This document shows positions 10,641 to 23,635 of a DNA stretch of 64,000 bases, one piece after another. Origin of the DNA: Gerris lacustris. Its lineage: Eukaryota > Arthropoda > Insecta > Hemiptera > Gerridae. A program made the position numbers and the translations under genes. Below the pieces are notes generated by a model. It ran no database searches. It was not told the DNA's origin and saw nothing but the letters and a program-made list of their open reading frames with translations. How positions within the stretch are numbered: position 1 is the stretch's first letter; every line of letters starts with the position of its first letter. Location: the NCBI GenBank assembly GCA_951217055.1, contig OX578277.1, positions 56,777,673 to 56,841,672 on the forward strand. Direction: 5' to 3'.

Positions 10641-12518
10641 AAACACCTAAATCAATATTAACTAATTCAAATAACTCTGTCCCTCCCCATAAAATATATA
10701 AAAGTTTACATGGAAAAAAAGGTTTATTTGAATACATTAAGATGACCACTATCAACGCTCTTATTCCTAATGTACTTCAATATTAGTTTAGAGAGAAAGA
10801 AACACCTTCATGCGTTGATACGATAAATTCAAATTAAGTTTTCAATGTGTTTCGGTCTGAGCAAGGTTTAGAAGTTTCGATAAGTTAGACGTCTAAAATC
10901 TAGTAGTGGCAAAATTAGTCTCCACTTGAATAACATACTGAGGGTCGAGGGTCAATCAAGGTAGGTATGGCTAGAATTGAGACGTCAAAAAATTTGTCAT
11001 GATCTGGGTAGATAAATAAGACCATCTTTACTTCTGTTAGTGGAGTTCGACCCCACCTTTTTTATTTTTATTCATTAGTAAATTAAGAAAGTTCATTTTC
11101 AAACATATTAAAAGCTTACATCTTTTCCTTAACTTAAATAAATAAATAAAAAAAACTTAAAATTCTTCAAGAGAGAAAAAGTGAAGTTAAACAAGAACCG
11201 AATAACTTCTTAAGATTTTGTTTTCTCCGTTTCTTTTTTTTTAGTAAATTAAGAAAGTTTTGTGGAATAATCAGAGAAGAGGAAGGGAGCCCTTGGTCCG
11301 TAATCTGATTAACCCCCGACATAATATCGACATTCTCCTTATCACTCAACTAATTTTGCCGTCCCTTAAAACTAAATTAAATGATGAAAGAAGAAAATAA
11401 AAAGAAATAACAAGAGGATTTTTAATCACTGAATACTACATAAATTACAAAAAGAATTAAAAGCAATAAGGCCTTTCTTCTTTTAATGATTAGTTAATTC
11501 TATTAAAGTACAGAGCCAAACCAGTTTTACGAATATTAGAAAACGGTCTACCATAGTATCTATATATATATATATAAAAGAACAAAAATTTAATTTATTT
11601 TGTAAAGGGTTTTACATAATTCAACAGAAAATACAATTAGGGAATTGCCGTTTTTATTTTTAAAACATTTTCAAGTGAGAATGTAATTTTATATCGAACA
11701 TGTAACATGTCATCTGCAAAACGAATGTTATTAGATTAACTTTAAAACAAATTATTAAATTAATTATTAATAGTAGAGCGTCTATTAATATTTGTTAACG
11801 TAGTTATTTAATAAATATGTCCTGCTTGAATTACAATTGTTATAAAAATGTATTAATAAAAAAATATATAGTATATTTTCAAGATAGTTTAGATAAACTT
11901 TCTCAAATCATCAAGAGGGTTATATCCATTGTAGAATATATGGTTGTGCAGATGTACCCCGAAAAATATGTTTTTCCCGGAAAATGACTTATTTCAAATT
12001 TGTCAGAATCGAATTCATTGGTTTTGGGTAAGCCTACCTTTAGGAAATTTATTTCTTGAGATATGTATCAGTATTAAATTAAAATTACTGCAGCATTTCA
12101 GGCTCCACGATTAGGAGTAAACTAGTTTAAAATTTAGATGACATTTTTCAAGATATGGTCCTTAAAATTTAATTTAAATTAACATAAAAATGTCCAGTCA
12201 TACACCATGACTTAATGAGCGAATTTTCAAAGAAAGCTGCGTCTTATTGGCTTATAATAATATAAAAAAAATTTGGTTTAGAATTTGGATGGATGAAAAA
12301 AAAAATGGTACACAGGGAACGGGGTACCAAAGTCAAAATAGTATTTACCCTTTAAGAAACATGTCGTTGGAAAGCTCTTCAAGAGTTCAGTAATTGTTGT
12401 TATGTACACTTTTGTCATATTTCCAGCCAACGAACTCATCCCTTCTTTTGATATAATGGACATTTAAAATTTGTTTGAAATGTTTAAGTACATCCTAAGG
12501 GGAGATATAGTCTGGAGT
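10641..12518. other. No gene seen
   Basis: Long AT-rich stretch with a short (TA)8 run near 11562 and scattered A/T homopolymers. No domain-bearing reading frame on either strand. Confidence 0.4.
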
Positions 12519-12533
12519 GACACACACACACAC

Positions 12534-12630
<97 letters not shown>

Positions 12631-12645
12631 TACATACATACATAA
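12519..12645. repeat. (CA)n-(TA)n microsatellite
   Basis: A (CA)8 run passes into an uninterrupted (TA)n of about 85 bp, then a decayed TATACATACATA tail. The open frame across it merely translates the array. Confidence 0.95.
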
Positions 12646-13690
12646 AAAAAGTGTTAAATTTTAGGAATCGATTCAGAATGGTCTAAAACGGATTTCCATG
12701 GAGAAAATTTTCAAAAATTTAGAAGCCATTGCAATAGCTTAATTTTATTCAAAAATTCGCTAAAATACTTAGGTGTTATTTAAACAAAATTTAGGACACA
12801 AAACGAGCCAGTACATTTAAAATTAAATTTACACAAATTTTATGTTAGATAATTTAATCAGAAACAATTTTTAAACAAGGCTTAAGCAAAAACCTCTACT
12901 TTTTCCTGGATAGAAATATAAAATTTAATATAAATAAAATTCATCAAAAGTTTTAATCCAATTTTCAGAGTTAAAACTAAACCTGATATTATCTGCATTT
13001 TGATAATTGAGAACTAGTTTTCACCGAGAACTAGTTTTCGATTATCATATTTAACATAAAACCACTATTAAAGTTTTGCTGATTTTGTTGTTGTTGTCTT
13101 TTTCAAAAATAATAGAAAAATGTTATATCTATAGAAGCCGCACTTATCCATTTTAAATTTGAAAGTTGATAACAACCAATCTGCCATTGGCTATAATACC
13201 GAATCAGTTTATAGAAAGGGACACAGTCAAAAACAAACTAATAAATATCTCCTCTAATACTACGAGAGGAGGGAAAAATTCATAAACATTTGTTACCCTA
13301 CCCCCTCCCTTCAGTATGACGTCATTCCACCCCCTCAGTCTCTCTGAAATATAAATGATGAACATATTCATAATAATATATATGTAATTATATAATGCAT
13401 ATGAATACTAATATAAATAATTATATGGTCTCCAAGAAAATATAATTCTTACTCTCTAAAGAATACATTCACATTTTCATAAAATAACAAAAAACAAAAA
13501 TAGTTTTAATACTCTTATTTCAAACCTCATTTACTGAATAAAAAACTGCGAATAAATAAAAAATATGTTAATTACTAATAAAAAAAAAATCCAATCAATA
13601 ACATATACCATTGCGGTTAGTCCTTAACACAAATTTGTTAAATCCAAATTGAGATTCTTGTAAATGAAGAAATATACAGGGTGACCCGCG
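12646..13690. other. No gene seen
   Basis: AT-rich non-coding sequence, with no recognisable repeat ends apart from the foldback that follows. Confidence 0.4.
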
Positions 13691-13697
13691 ATCAAAA

Positions 13698-15169
13698 GTC
13701 ATAAAGAAACTGCCGGATTCTATGGGTCAAATTCAACAAAAAATTACGAGTAATCATATGCCCATATATCTCAATAGTTCTCGAGATATCGATTTATTTT
13801 TTATTTTTAAGTGCTTCACGAAAATTTTCAAAAAATGCCTGATATCTCAAAAACTAAATGAGATAGAGAAGTTGGGCAAAGGACCAGCTTTTAAGAACAT
13901 AAAAAAACCTTTTAGAATCATTAATTTATTTCCAAATTATCAGCTTAAGTTCTATTGCATTTGAAAATTTAGATTTTTAACATTTGACCACCAAATTCCC
14001 TAGCTCTACTCATAATTGAGAGATTTTAGAAGTGTGACGATATCAGGAGAAACTTCAAAAGTTCAAAATCAACGGACTAGTTTTTGAATTATGGTGGATT
14101 GAATGTTACCAGACGTGAAATTATTTGGTCAGGATCACATACAATTCTCTTACAAATGCAAAAATGGTTTTCCCGAAAGAAATCACAAAACTTAGGGTTT
14201 CTTATAGGAAATTTGACGCTGAACAAAAAAGTTCCTATAAATATGGGCTTGGAACAGCTTCGTTTTCGAGATATTCGCAAAAAACACCATTATTGGACGT
14301 TTATCCTGACAATTCTCAAAAACTACGTTTTTCTTACCATAAAACTCCTTGGAGTAAATCTTGTAGAGAGTCGAATTACACTAATTTTAGCTCTCTACAA
14401 CATAATCTTTTAAAACTGAGAGTTGATGGAGTTCACCTTAATGAATTTACTAATACATTTCGCTGAAAATCAGGGGGTTTTCGTACAGAGCAGGGAAGAG
14501 TGTCATTCAACGAAAAATTATATTCTGTACAAGTTTTCCTTAAGGTGTTTTATGGTATGAAGTGTAGTATTTGAGAAATTTAATGAAAACGTCCAAACAT
14601 TTTGTTTTTTATTGTTTTTTGCGAATATCTCGAAAACGAAGATTTTCCGGGTCAATGTTATTAGACATTTTTGATTCAGCGTCAAATTTCCTATAATAAT
14701 CATTAAGTGTTGTGGTTTCATTCAGGGAAACTTATTTTGTATTTGTACTATAATTGGTTGTGATCCTGACAAAAATCCTGATCAATAAATGTCATGTCTG
14801 GTAATATTCAATCCATTATAATTCAAAAACTAGTACGTTGATCTGGAACTTTAATTATAACTTTTGAAAGCTTATGAAAAGCAGAAGTTTTTCCTGATAT
14901 CGCTACACTTCTAACATCCCTCAAATAAGAGTAGAAAGCTCAGGAATTGTGTGGTCGAATTTTAAAAAATTCAAAAATAAATGAATGATTCTGTAAGGTT
15001 TTTTTAAGCTCTTTAAAGTTTGTCCTTAGCCCAGAAAATTTTCTTGAAGCACTTTAAAGAAAGAAATAAATCGATATCTCGAAAACTATTGAGATATGGG
15101 TATATGATTACTCGTCATTTTTTTGTTGCATTTGACCCATAGAATCCCCCAGTATCTTTATGACATTTT
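13698..15169. repeat. 1.47-kb foldback (long inverted repeat)
   Basis: The left arm, about 13698-14373, is matched in reverse complement by about 14522-15169. Anchors are CATAAAGAAACTGCCGGATTCTATGGGTCAAAT/ATTTGACCCATAGAATCC, CTCGAGATATCGATTTATTT/AAATAAATCGATATCTCGA, TTCGAGATATTCGCAAAAAA/TTTTTTGCGAATATCTCGA and CTTACCATAAAACTCC/GGTGTTTTATGGTATGA. The unpaired centre is about 150 bp. The left flank begins CAGGGTGACCCGCG. Frames of 109 and 113 codons inside are incidental. This could be a foldback transposon or two inverted copies of one element. Confidence 0.8.
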
Positions 15170-15480
15170 ATCTTATATAGATAGAAAACATTTATACAAT
15201 GCTAGCATAGTTTACAAGGACTAGTTTATTATATAACTTCATTAATGTTATGAGTGTTCATCATTTTTGACTTTATATTTAGGAATTTTAATTAATATTA
15301 ACCATGAGATACAACAATGTTGAGACTGGAAAATAATTAATGTTGTACATATTAAAGAATATTTAATTAGTTAAATTTAATTAAGTGATTTTGAAGATAG
15401 CGTAACACTTTTTAAGTATTGATGATATTCTATATAATGCTTATTCATGGTTCATTTTTTTACTTTCATGTATAAAGAGA
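15170..15480. other. No gene seen
   Basis: AT-rich spacer with no recognised feature. Confidence 0.4.
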
Positions 15481-15905
15481 AAGTATTGTGATGGCGAGAA
15501 AATTTGAGTTTGAGTTTTTGACGCGTCGAGCCTTAACTACTGGGCCGATATTGACGAAATTTGGCATAGATGTTCAGAAAAATCATACCCCGAGGCAAAA
15601 TCGAGAAATAAATGTTAGCTCCACATTTCTTCCTCCCCCCACAACAGAAAAACTCTGAAAAAAACGAAAAATTTCGGAAAACGGTCACTACAATTTTGAT
15701 TTAAAAAATTCTAAAATGTAGTCCATTTAAATACAAATCTAAAGATATAAGCCGTTTTTCCGGGAAAAATCTAGTTCGAATATCGTTAGAAATAGCTTTA
15801 AACGCGGACGGAGAGAGGCCGGGTTCGATTTCCCGCCGAGGAGAATTTATTTGTATGATAAATATTGAATAGTAATTAAATGTAACTACGAAAACAAACA
15901 AATAA
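15481..15905 (+). repeat. Interspersed repeat with pol III box-B-like motif
   Basis: Contains the repeat phrase CTGGGCCGATATTGACGAAATTTGGCATAGATG (15541 on), a C-rich patch, and then GGCCGGGTTCGATTTCCCGCC at about 15818, which fits a tRNA T-arm/box B. The box A side is unclear. It may be a SINE or the SINE-derived end of a larger element. Confidence 0.35.
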
Positions 15906-16189
15906 AACACTGGGCTAAGTTATTAGGAACTCATATATGAGAAAGTTTGTCTGAGTTGTCTCGGACCGTTTTTTTATAATTAGGTATTATTAAATTATTA
16001 CTATAACAAAGCCCTCTACGTTAATGAATTTCACTATACGTTTAATTTCACACTACGCTTATTTCAGGTAGAAAAATTTTAGAATCGATTATTCTTAAAT
16101 ACCACTAAACTGTGTTTCACACAGAGAAACCAATTTTAGTTAGATCTTCGTAGAACACGTATTTGGTTTAAAAATGCATTAGCTAACAT

Positions 16190-16645
16190 GATCCAGCAGC
16201 CCGTCGAGAGACCAGGCTTGCCAAATGGCTTATACAACTACGAGCCGTTAATGCCTGTGGCAAAGGGCTTAATTTTATATTTAGAACAAAGAGTAAAATT
16301 AAGTAAATTAATATAGATATCTATTTGAAGATCAAATCAAAACAAACATTTATTTTCATAGGAATAAATGTGGTTGCCCTATGAGGTGCCTTGTGGCCGT
16401 CGGGACACTACTCAATTATATAAATGGTGAGTGCATATGAAAGTAACGGGATTAATGTGTCGCTCTATTAGCTACATAAACTTTAAGATTGTCATTCGAA
16501 ACCAACCACTTAGTTTACAAAAAGCAGACACCCAATTATGAGGTGATGCTGAGCAAACGTTTGTGGGGCCCTTGCCGGAGTCAGGAATCGGAACCTCATG
16601 CATGACAGGCGTACACGATGGTAATAAGCAACCCGGAACCCCTTA
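16190..16645 (-). repeat. SINE-like tRNA-derived repeat (minus strand)
   Basis: Reading the minus strand from about 16645, GGGGTTCCGGGTTGC is followed about 50 nt later by GAGGTTCCGATTCCTGAC, resembling pol III box B at the end of a tRNA-like head. The tail (CACTCACCATTTATATAATTG, then a CCGACGGCCACAAGGCACC block) is non-coding. Box A is poorly conserved and the 3' limit is a guess. Confidence 0.35.
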
Positions 16646-16899
16646 AAAATGCATTAAACTAAATACAATAACGAAAACTTCAATAGATACTAGGAAGTAT
16701 ACTTTTTTAGGATTTTTAAAGTAAAACAAAAAAGAAACTTTTATAATTTCGTTCCTATGTTTGACGCGTACACAGGAAAAATAAAGCGAACTAAAAATAA
16801 TCAGCCGTTCAAAAATTACAGGCATTTTTCTTATCTTTTGAAATTTTGAGTGGAGATATATCACTCTTGTGAAGATGGTTTAATTTTTGATTTTGTTAA
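16646..16899. other. No gene seen
   Basis: AT-rich spacer. The 73-codon minus-strand frame here is without recognisable domains. Confidence 0.4.
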
Positions 16900-17815
16900 A
16901 ATACATTTTGCGTCTCCCTCTCCCGCCTTAAAAAAAAACCACATTTCTGCAGTTACTAAAAAATATAAAAATCCAAAATGTGCTGTGTGCTGGGCCATAG
17001 AAAAAATAAAAATAGCAATTTGATCTGATTAACTGCAAATTCAAATTTCACCTTCATTGTGCAATTATATTTTCATTTTCACAATAACCACGATACCCTT
17101 TTTTTATGAGATTTCACCCACAACCATTTTATTTAATATCATATTTCTATCTACATTATAGTCGCTAATCATAAAACAATATAAATGCCAATAAAAACTT
17201 TCTAGAGTGAGAATTTTGGTAAAAGAATGTTTTGGATAAGACATTCTAAATAATTTTGTCACCAAAGGCAACAAAAGCATTGAGATTGTTCTGATGAAAC
17301 AAAATATTTTTATATCTTCGATTTTAAATCGAGTCAGGAATCGTTCAGAATTAACTCAGTAATTAATTCAGATCAGGGAATATTTTGGTTTCGTGTGTAT
17401 ATTGTTCTGTCAGTCTAACATTTTTGCGAACCAAAAAAAAAACTGAATATTAATTTGACAATTAAATTTGGGAGATAGGCCATAATTAGCCGGCGTTGGT
17501 CCCATAGAATCTTCTGTGGCCTTTAATTTATCTTCACCTATATCTTTTTAAGTATCTGATTTTTAAGAAATTTGGATGGTTTGTTTTGAAGTAGCTCACA
17601 GAATGGTCCCAATATAACTTTAACCATCTGTGCTCTATAAATTAATGCACACATCCAATAAATGCTAAATTGATTTATTCATGTAAGAAAATGTTTTTTT
17701 TTTAGTTTCAAAAGGAGGGGGGATTAAATGATTCAGACAATAATGGGTTATATAAGTACGCTGCTATAGGACCCGAGCATGCTATGTGCCACATTAATTA
17801 GCGGATTATGTATTT
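16900..17815 (+). repeat. GAAGCTATGTG-family repeat, diverged copy
   Basis: The 5' part (about 16900-17040) is the inverse of the GGCCCAGCRGACC module seen at 9950. About 17280-17810 carries the TTGCGAACC and CATAATTAGCC core and ends GACCCGAGCATGCTATGTGCC. More diverged than the copies at 8.3 and 56.4 kb. Confidence 0.5.
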
Positions 17816-18480
17816 TATTTATTATACTCAAAACCGTACAATACTAGTAATAAAAAACATACTCAATGTACTTTTCCGCTGTCAATAATCGTGTAATGAA
17901 TTGTCAATCTCTATTAGATATTAATTATTAGTCACTCACAAACTATGCTTGAAAAACAGTAAAGCCAATGTGTCACTTTGCTCACTGTAATCGTTAAAAA
18001 CTGACGCCTGAGAGTTATAAATACCGTCGTAGTTTTACTCCCCTAACCCGTGCTTCACGACATTAATTATTACTCCCGCACGTCATGCATGCCGTGACGT
18101 ATTTTTACTCTTTTTCATTACAAACAACATTTCCCTACAATACTGTACTCATTCAACAACAAACCATACACAATTACTAAACAAACATTTTAAATTTATA
18201 GATTTGCTTCAATTAATAAATTTGAATACATCCACAGTCTAAAAGTTATTAGACGAAAACAAATTTGTAAACGTATTTAGATTACCCTGTCATATGAGAT
18301 GTGAGTTAAAATTTAAGTCATACATGATTAGTAAATTAAACATTAAAACTTAATTAAGTTCAACGGTCCAACGTCGTTAATATGTTACGTCACTTACATG
18401 TACTCTAAAAAAAAAAAAAATAAACAAAACCAATTCTATGATACTTTTATAGTAAATAAAATAGAAAACTTTACTACATG
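17816..18480. other. No gene seen
   Basis: AT-rich with an A15 run near 18406. No reading frame worth noting. Confidence 0.4.
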
Positions 18481-18491
18481 ATAATATACAT

Positions 18492-18492
<1 letters not shown>

Positions 18493-18540
<48 letters not shown>
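18493..18540. repeat. (GA)n microsatellite
   Basis: Uninterrupted GA dinucleotide run of about 46 bp. Confidence 0.95.
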
Positions 18541-18541
<1 letters not shown>

Positions 18542-18944
18542 TATTTTCTTGATAAAACTAAAATGTAAAATACCACTTTTAAAACACTATATAATATGTT
18601 AATTAATTAGTAATTCAAATTAAATATTATGAAATTAGATTCAGTATCACTATCCAGATGGCAAAGTATTGTTTTGTTGGTGGGACTGATTTTTTTTTTT
18701 TACTTTTCCTAACCTGTAGAAAAACAGTATTGTACTCACCCTAAAAATTCCAAAACCGATACTTCAACTGAATTATCTTTTTTGTGTGAATTTAAGGCTC
18801 TAATGCCCTTTGAGGTTAGTAAAAACAGTAAAATGGATTTTTTTTGGTTCTAAGCAAGATATCAAACATCTAAGTACAGGCTTCATTCCCAATTTTAATT
18901 CTGCACAATTTGAGCCCTATTTCAAGTTTCTATGATAAATAGTA

Positions 18945-20299
18945 GGGTAGAGCGGGGCTAGTTGAGCATAGGGGCAAGTTGGGCAATTTAAATATCTCTA
19001 AAACTACGCATGTCACAAAAATACTTCAAATAATGGAAAGATGGGGACGAGGAAGGAGAACGCATCGCGCAACCTTTAGTTGCCCTACGACAATCGAGAA
19101 AGATAACAGACACCTTTTTTAATTTTCTTAGTAAAAAGTAAAAAAAACTGTTGATCGCCATTTTTCTCCTAGACTCGTACTAAAACAACCGTCTACAATC
19201 ACGTAAGTGTTTATATTTTATGTATTTATTGTACTTTTGATAATGATTAGTTATTTAGTCCCAAGTCTACCCGTTTTTCATAACTTAACTTTTTATCTAA
19301 TAAGTCTAGTCGGGGCTAGTTGGGCAGGCATGCTCAACTTGCCCCACTATTATACTACTATGAAAAGTTAAAGGTTTATTTTTTATTTTTAAAAATACTA
19401 AGCAGACTCTGGCAGACGGCTATAATAGGTATGCCTTTTTATACTTTGTAATAACCATTTGTATAATAATTGTATTTATAATTTTGAAATTATTAATAAA
19501 AAAGTAAGAAAATGTTAAATGGCTTGCAATTCATTTTAGGATGCGGACATATAAAAGAAAAACGTCAAGGGGTTCTGCTACGAGTCAACAGTCAAGTGAA
19601 GCTGCAAAATCTGTGATGGCCGGGTACAAGAGCATGAACGCAGCTGCAAAAGAATTTAACGTAAAACAAATGAATCTCACAAGATGACTGATGATAAACC
19701 CTCCATTAATATTTTTACCTTACTAACCTCTAAATAACCTACTAACCTCAAATTTTTATATTGTTTTTATATTTACATTTTTTTTATCCTTAAAAATGAA
19801 TAATAAAACATAATTTTAATTACAAAGAGTGTAATAATATCCAAAGATAAATAATAATTTATGTCGTAAAAGTGTGTTATATTTGCTTTAGATTTTTACT
19901 TTTCCTCACTACTAATAGCAGGAAAAGTATTGTTTGTTGTTGTTTCTGTACCTACATTAGAGATGGAACTTAAAAAATATATATTTAATTATCAACTGAG
20001 GTTTTACTGTAGTTTTGAGCAATTTCCACATCACTATTATCCTATTCTTTCCATTGCCCAACTTGCCCCATGCCCTTGCTCAACTAACCCCTACTATGGG
20101 GCAGGTTGAGCAAGTAGGAGGTTTCTCGCATTAATGGAAATATTTTCTAAACCAGATCTGAAATAGTTTTATTTTCTAAATACATTTAAAGAAGGATAAA
20201 TTACTTATCTAACGTTGAAGGAATCAAGTAAATCGGATGAACCGTTTAGGAGTTATTATAGATTTTATAAACAATTGCTCAACTAGCCCCGCCCTACCC
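18945..20299 (+). mobile_element. Pogo/Tc1-mariner-like element, internally decayed
   Basis: The TIR GGGTAGAGCGGGGCTAGTTG at 18945 is mirrored by CAACTAGCCCCGCCCTACCC ending at 20299, and both are followed outward by TA (18943-18944 and 20300-20301), the target site of the Tc1/mariner/pogo group. The 1355-bp length is shorter than an intact pogo element. Related GGGGCAAGTTGGGC motifs recur inside both ends. Only the start of a transposase frame survives (19541-19687). Confidence 0.75.
19541..19687 (+). pseudogene. N-terminal remnant of a pogo-like transposase
   Basis: A 48-codon frame with basic start MRTYKRKT followed by an alanine-rich helix pattern (SVMAGYKSMNAAAKEFNV). This fits the psq-type helix-turn-helix found at the DNA-binding N-terminus of pogo/Tigger transposases. 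The frame then stops, and no CENP-B-type or DDE domain follows before the right TIR. The preceding TTTTAGG could be a splice acceptor. Assignment rests on the HTH pattern together with the surrounding TIRs and TA duplication. Confidence 0.5.
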
Positions 20300-20514
20300 T
20301 ACTGGCGCCATGTCAATATCAATACACTGATAACACTCGTTGTATTGAAATAGTTGTAGTATTTATTGTACTAGGAAGTTGAAATAGGGCTCAAATTGTG
20401 CAGAATAAAAATTAGGAATGAAGCCTGTACTTACTGTGTTCTTGCTTAGAAACAATAAAATTTTCATTTTAATGATTTTTCTAACCTCAAAGGGCGGTAG
20501 AGCCTTATGACCAT

Positions 20515-22480
20515 GTGAGTGGATTTAGCTGGATGTTTGTGTGTGTTAGTCAGTCTGTCTGTGTCACGCATATTTTTACTCGCACACTATTTAAGCTAGA
20601 GAGATAAAACTAACAAAAATTAAAATAAGTACAAACATCAGTCCTTACATGTAGTTGTGCCGCCCAGAAAATCATAACTTGGTAACGACATTAATTTTGC
20701 TGAGTCAGAGAAAATTCGTATCCAATATAAATATTTTCCATTTTCGCTGAAATTTGAACCAATCCCTCTTTTTAAGACAAACATTTCCACCGAATTTGCC
20801 GCCGCGCCGTTTCGATAATAATGTTTTTTGAACTTTGAAACTTTAACGGTAAAAAAATTCGTAACATATCTGCTGATTGAGCTGAAATTCGCACCAATTA
20901 TAGACCTTTCTATAAAATAAATAATTCCTCCATATTTCAACTAAATGTCTGCCGCCATTTCGGAATTATATGATGTGGTACGGTCCGAGACACCTCTGTC
21001 CGATATTTTAGATATATAAAAACAATTATAGTTAATTAAGATTAGTTTCAAATGAAATAATTAGTTACATGATGGTGAACTCACAAGTTTGTTAGCTCTA
21101 GCTTTAAAAACCATCGAGGCATTACAACTTACATTCAATTTTATAAAGGAACAAAATACGAGCATGTATTTAGTGACATGTGTACATAATATATTCTATT
21201 ACTTTACAAAAAATAATAATAAAAGTCGACAAAATCTGTTTTAAAGGGGTTTTTATACCTGTCGAAATATAATTATAAAATATTTTCTTACAAAAATATC
21301 CATTACTTCATTATTAACGCAGATCTGATATGATTTTTCTTACTTGACTTTTCCTTTAGTTCTCCTTGAGATTCCCTCATAGTCCATAGTTCCTAACGCT
21401 ACCATTACACAAACCATCATAACAATCTTGTTATGCTAAACGGTATAATAAAGAAAGAAAAAATCCCCACAACTATAATGTCAAAACATCTTATACTTGC
21501 TCAGCCTTTAACTAAAAAAAGTGAATGGGTAAGTCAAAAATGTAGTTTTCTTGATAGAGTTGTAACAGATATTAAGGTAATAGCTGCATTGCGTGTACTA
21601 GTGTAATTAGTCTGGTTATCACGACAACTCCCCTTCTTGCAAAAATTTATATCATATTATCCGGAAATTATTAAGTAATGATCATGGCTTTCAGAAAAAA
21701 ACTTGGCTTACTTAATAATTTAATAAATGTCCACGCGTGTCTGAAAGATGTTTAAAGAAAAATTGAACGAATGTTTAGCAATAATCTCTAAGCACTGGTA
21801 ATAAGCAGTATATTTATTTTTTTAAAGAAAGACATTTTTAGTGATAAGATGTATAACGAGTAAATAACGAGTAAGGGTAAAATAAAATTCTCATGTAAAA
21901 TAAAGGTAAAAATGCAATATGAAAAAAATACGATCTAACATTTTTTCCTATAAACTATCAACTTAAGTGTGAATGAACATCAATAATAAGTTGATGGGGA
22001 AGGATAATGTTTGCATGAATAACCCCATTTTCTACTATTTTTATATTTTTTAAAATATGTCTTTTGCTAAAAAGGGAAAAAAAGGATTATATATTTTTAT
22101 TTAAAAGGTCAGTAAGATCAATAATGGTTGAAAAACCAGTAATTCCACGTGAGTAAATTTTCGATAAAAACGGTCTTAAATGTAAAAAACAACTTGGCAA
22201 ATATTTGCCAATACTAGTACACCAATTTGTTTGAAAATACAACAAACGTTTTTTTTTTGTTTTTTTTTCTCACTGTCATTTCATATTTTCGAAGGTAATA
22301 AAGAGTATATAGACAACCAGTTCATGCATATAACATAAGTATAAGTATTCCTAATCTCAAATTAGATCATCAACCAAAAAACACCTATATTAAAAAAAAA
22401 ACCAATAGAAGTAAAAAGTGTATAATAGGACAAATAAATGACATAATATACAAACAATAAACACAAATAGTATTAATACC
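20515..22480. other. No gene seen
   Basis: AT-rich sequence. Near 20540-20600 there is an arthropod-type repeat phrase (GTCAGTCTGTCTGTGTCACG). The 100-codon minus-strand frame at 20638-20940 has no recognisable domain and contains repeat-like wording, so I do not call it. Confidence 0.4.
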
Positions 22481-22483
22481 GGT

Positions 22484-23130
22484 CGCCTGCTTTCACGGCT
22501 ACACCTTTCGTCCGACCACTTTGAAATTTTGCATGTATGTGTCATGTACCTACCCACATATTTTAAAAATATAACGACTTGAAAAAAATATTATTCAAAA
22601 AAATTAGGGTAAAAAAGGTAAAGGGTTAAAATTTTTTAATTATAATATTTTTATTTTTTTCGACACAGTGAGGGGTATCATATGAAAGGGTACGATTACA
22701 AAAATATATAATTCTTTGGTTATAACTTTGATAGAGCGAGCGTAGGCAAGTTTGAAGTGGGTGTGAAACGTGCCCCCCCCCCCCCTCTATCTCGCTTATG
22801 AAATCCTCAACATTCTTCGACCAAAAGTAAAGTTACCACTTTTTGGAAATTTCGAAAAAAATATTATTTTATTTTTTATTGACAAAATACGTTTTTTTTT
22901 ATAATTATTGTCTTTTCGATGTATTTATATGGTTGTAGTCCGAATCAGTGGCAAAAAAAATACTTTATCACAGTGTGTGTTGAGATTATCAGAACCTTAG
23001 AATGGTTCAAAGTAAGCTTTCTAGCATTTAAAAAAAAACACTGCTTATACACTTTACAGTTAAACACTATACAGTGTTGCCTACGGACCCTCGCTGAGTG
23101 CGGACTAGCACACACTTGACCTGTTTATTT
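22484..23130 (+). mobile_element. Helentron-like non-autonomous repeat, copy 1 (5'-truncated)
   Basis: Matches the copies at 40911, 37815 and 44762 from the CACGGCTACACC block to the common 3' end, but lacks the AGGGTCCGTAGGC start. It retains the GCCTACGGACCCT box, a degenerate terminal hairpin and the CACTTGACCTGTTTATTT end. A C12 tract lies near 22772. The 66-codon frame inside is incidental. Confidence 0.65.
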
Positions 23131-23494
23131 GTCTTTCTTTTTGTTTTTATTTAGAATATAACTACCAAATACTGTGATATTTTAAGGTCGTTAATTAGTA
23201 TTGTTTGTGATGTGAGGATAGGGTGCTATGTTTGTTTTTGTTTTTTAATTTATCTTTCTTCTACATGGAGAATTTTTACTACCTCGATGTTTATAAAATA
23301 TAATCTAAGAACATAATCACAACGAAATCAATTAGATGATGGAAATGACATGCAAGTACACTTTTGTGAAAGATGGCACCTTATGAAATAGAAATTTAGA
23401 TTGATGATTGAACACATAACAGTTAACTAGGCTTGAGAATGACCGGCAAGGTCGAAACGTTGCCTTGAGCGAAACCAATGTTAAATATTTATTA
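23131..23494. other. No gene seen
   Basis: AT-rich spacer between two repeats. Confidence 0.4.
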
Positions 23495-23506
23495 AATATA
23501 TATATA

Positions 23507-23592
<86 letters not shown>
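23495..23592. repeat. (TA)n microsatellite
   Basis: Near-perfect TA run of about 95 bp. The 176-codon minus-strand frame crossing it is produced by the array and the neighbouring repeat. Confidence 0.95.
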
Positions 23593-23596
<4 letters not shown>

Positions 23597-23635
23597 AAAA
23601 TATATAAATCAATATATACATTATACATATTATAA

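Larger units (their letters stand above)
18795..20514. mobile_element. Foldback element interrupted by a pogo-like insertion
   Basis: The left arm, about 18795-18936 (CCCTTTGAGGTTAG, CTAAGCAAGA, GTACAGGCTTCATTCC, CTGCACAATTTGAGCCCTATTT), is matched in reverse complement by about 20366-20514. The pogo-like element at 18945-20299 sits in the short loop, so the foldback is the older element. Arms are about 140 bp. Confidence 0.7.

Noticed and set aside
14084..14466. Overlapping plus-strand frames of 109 and 113 codons
   Set aside because: Both lie within the foldback arm or loop and reflect its composition; the mirrored arm does not preserve either frame.
20638..20940. 100-codon minus-strand frame
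   Set aside because: No domain signature; the DNA resembles dispersed non-coding repeat phrases.
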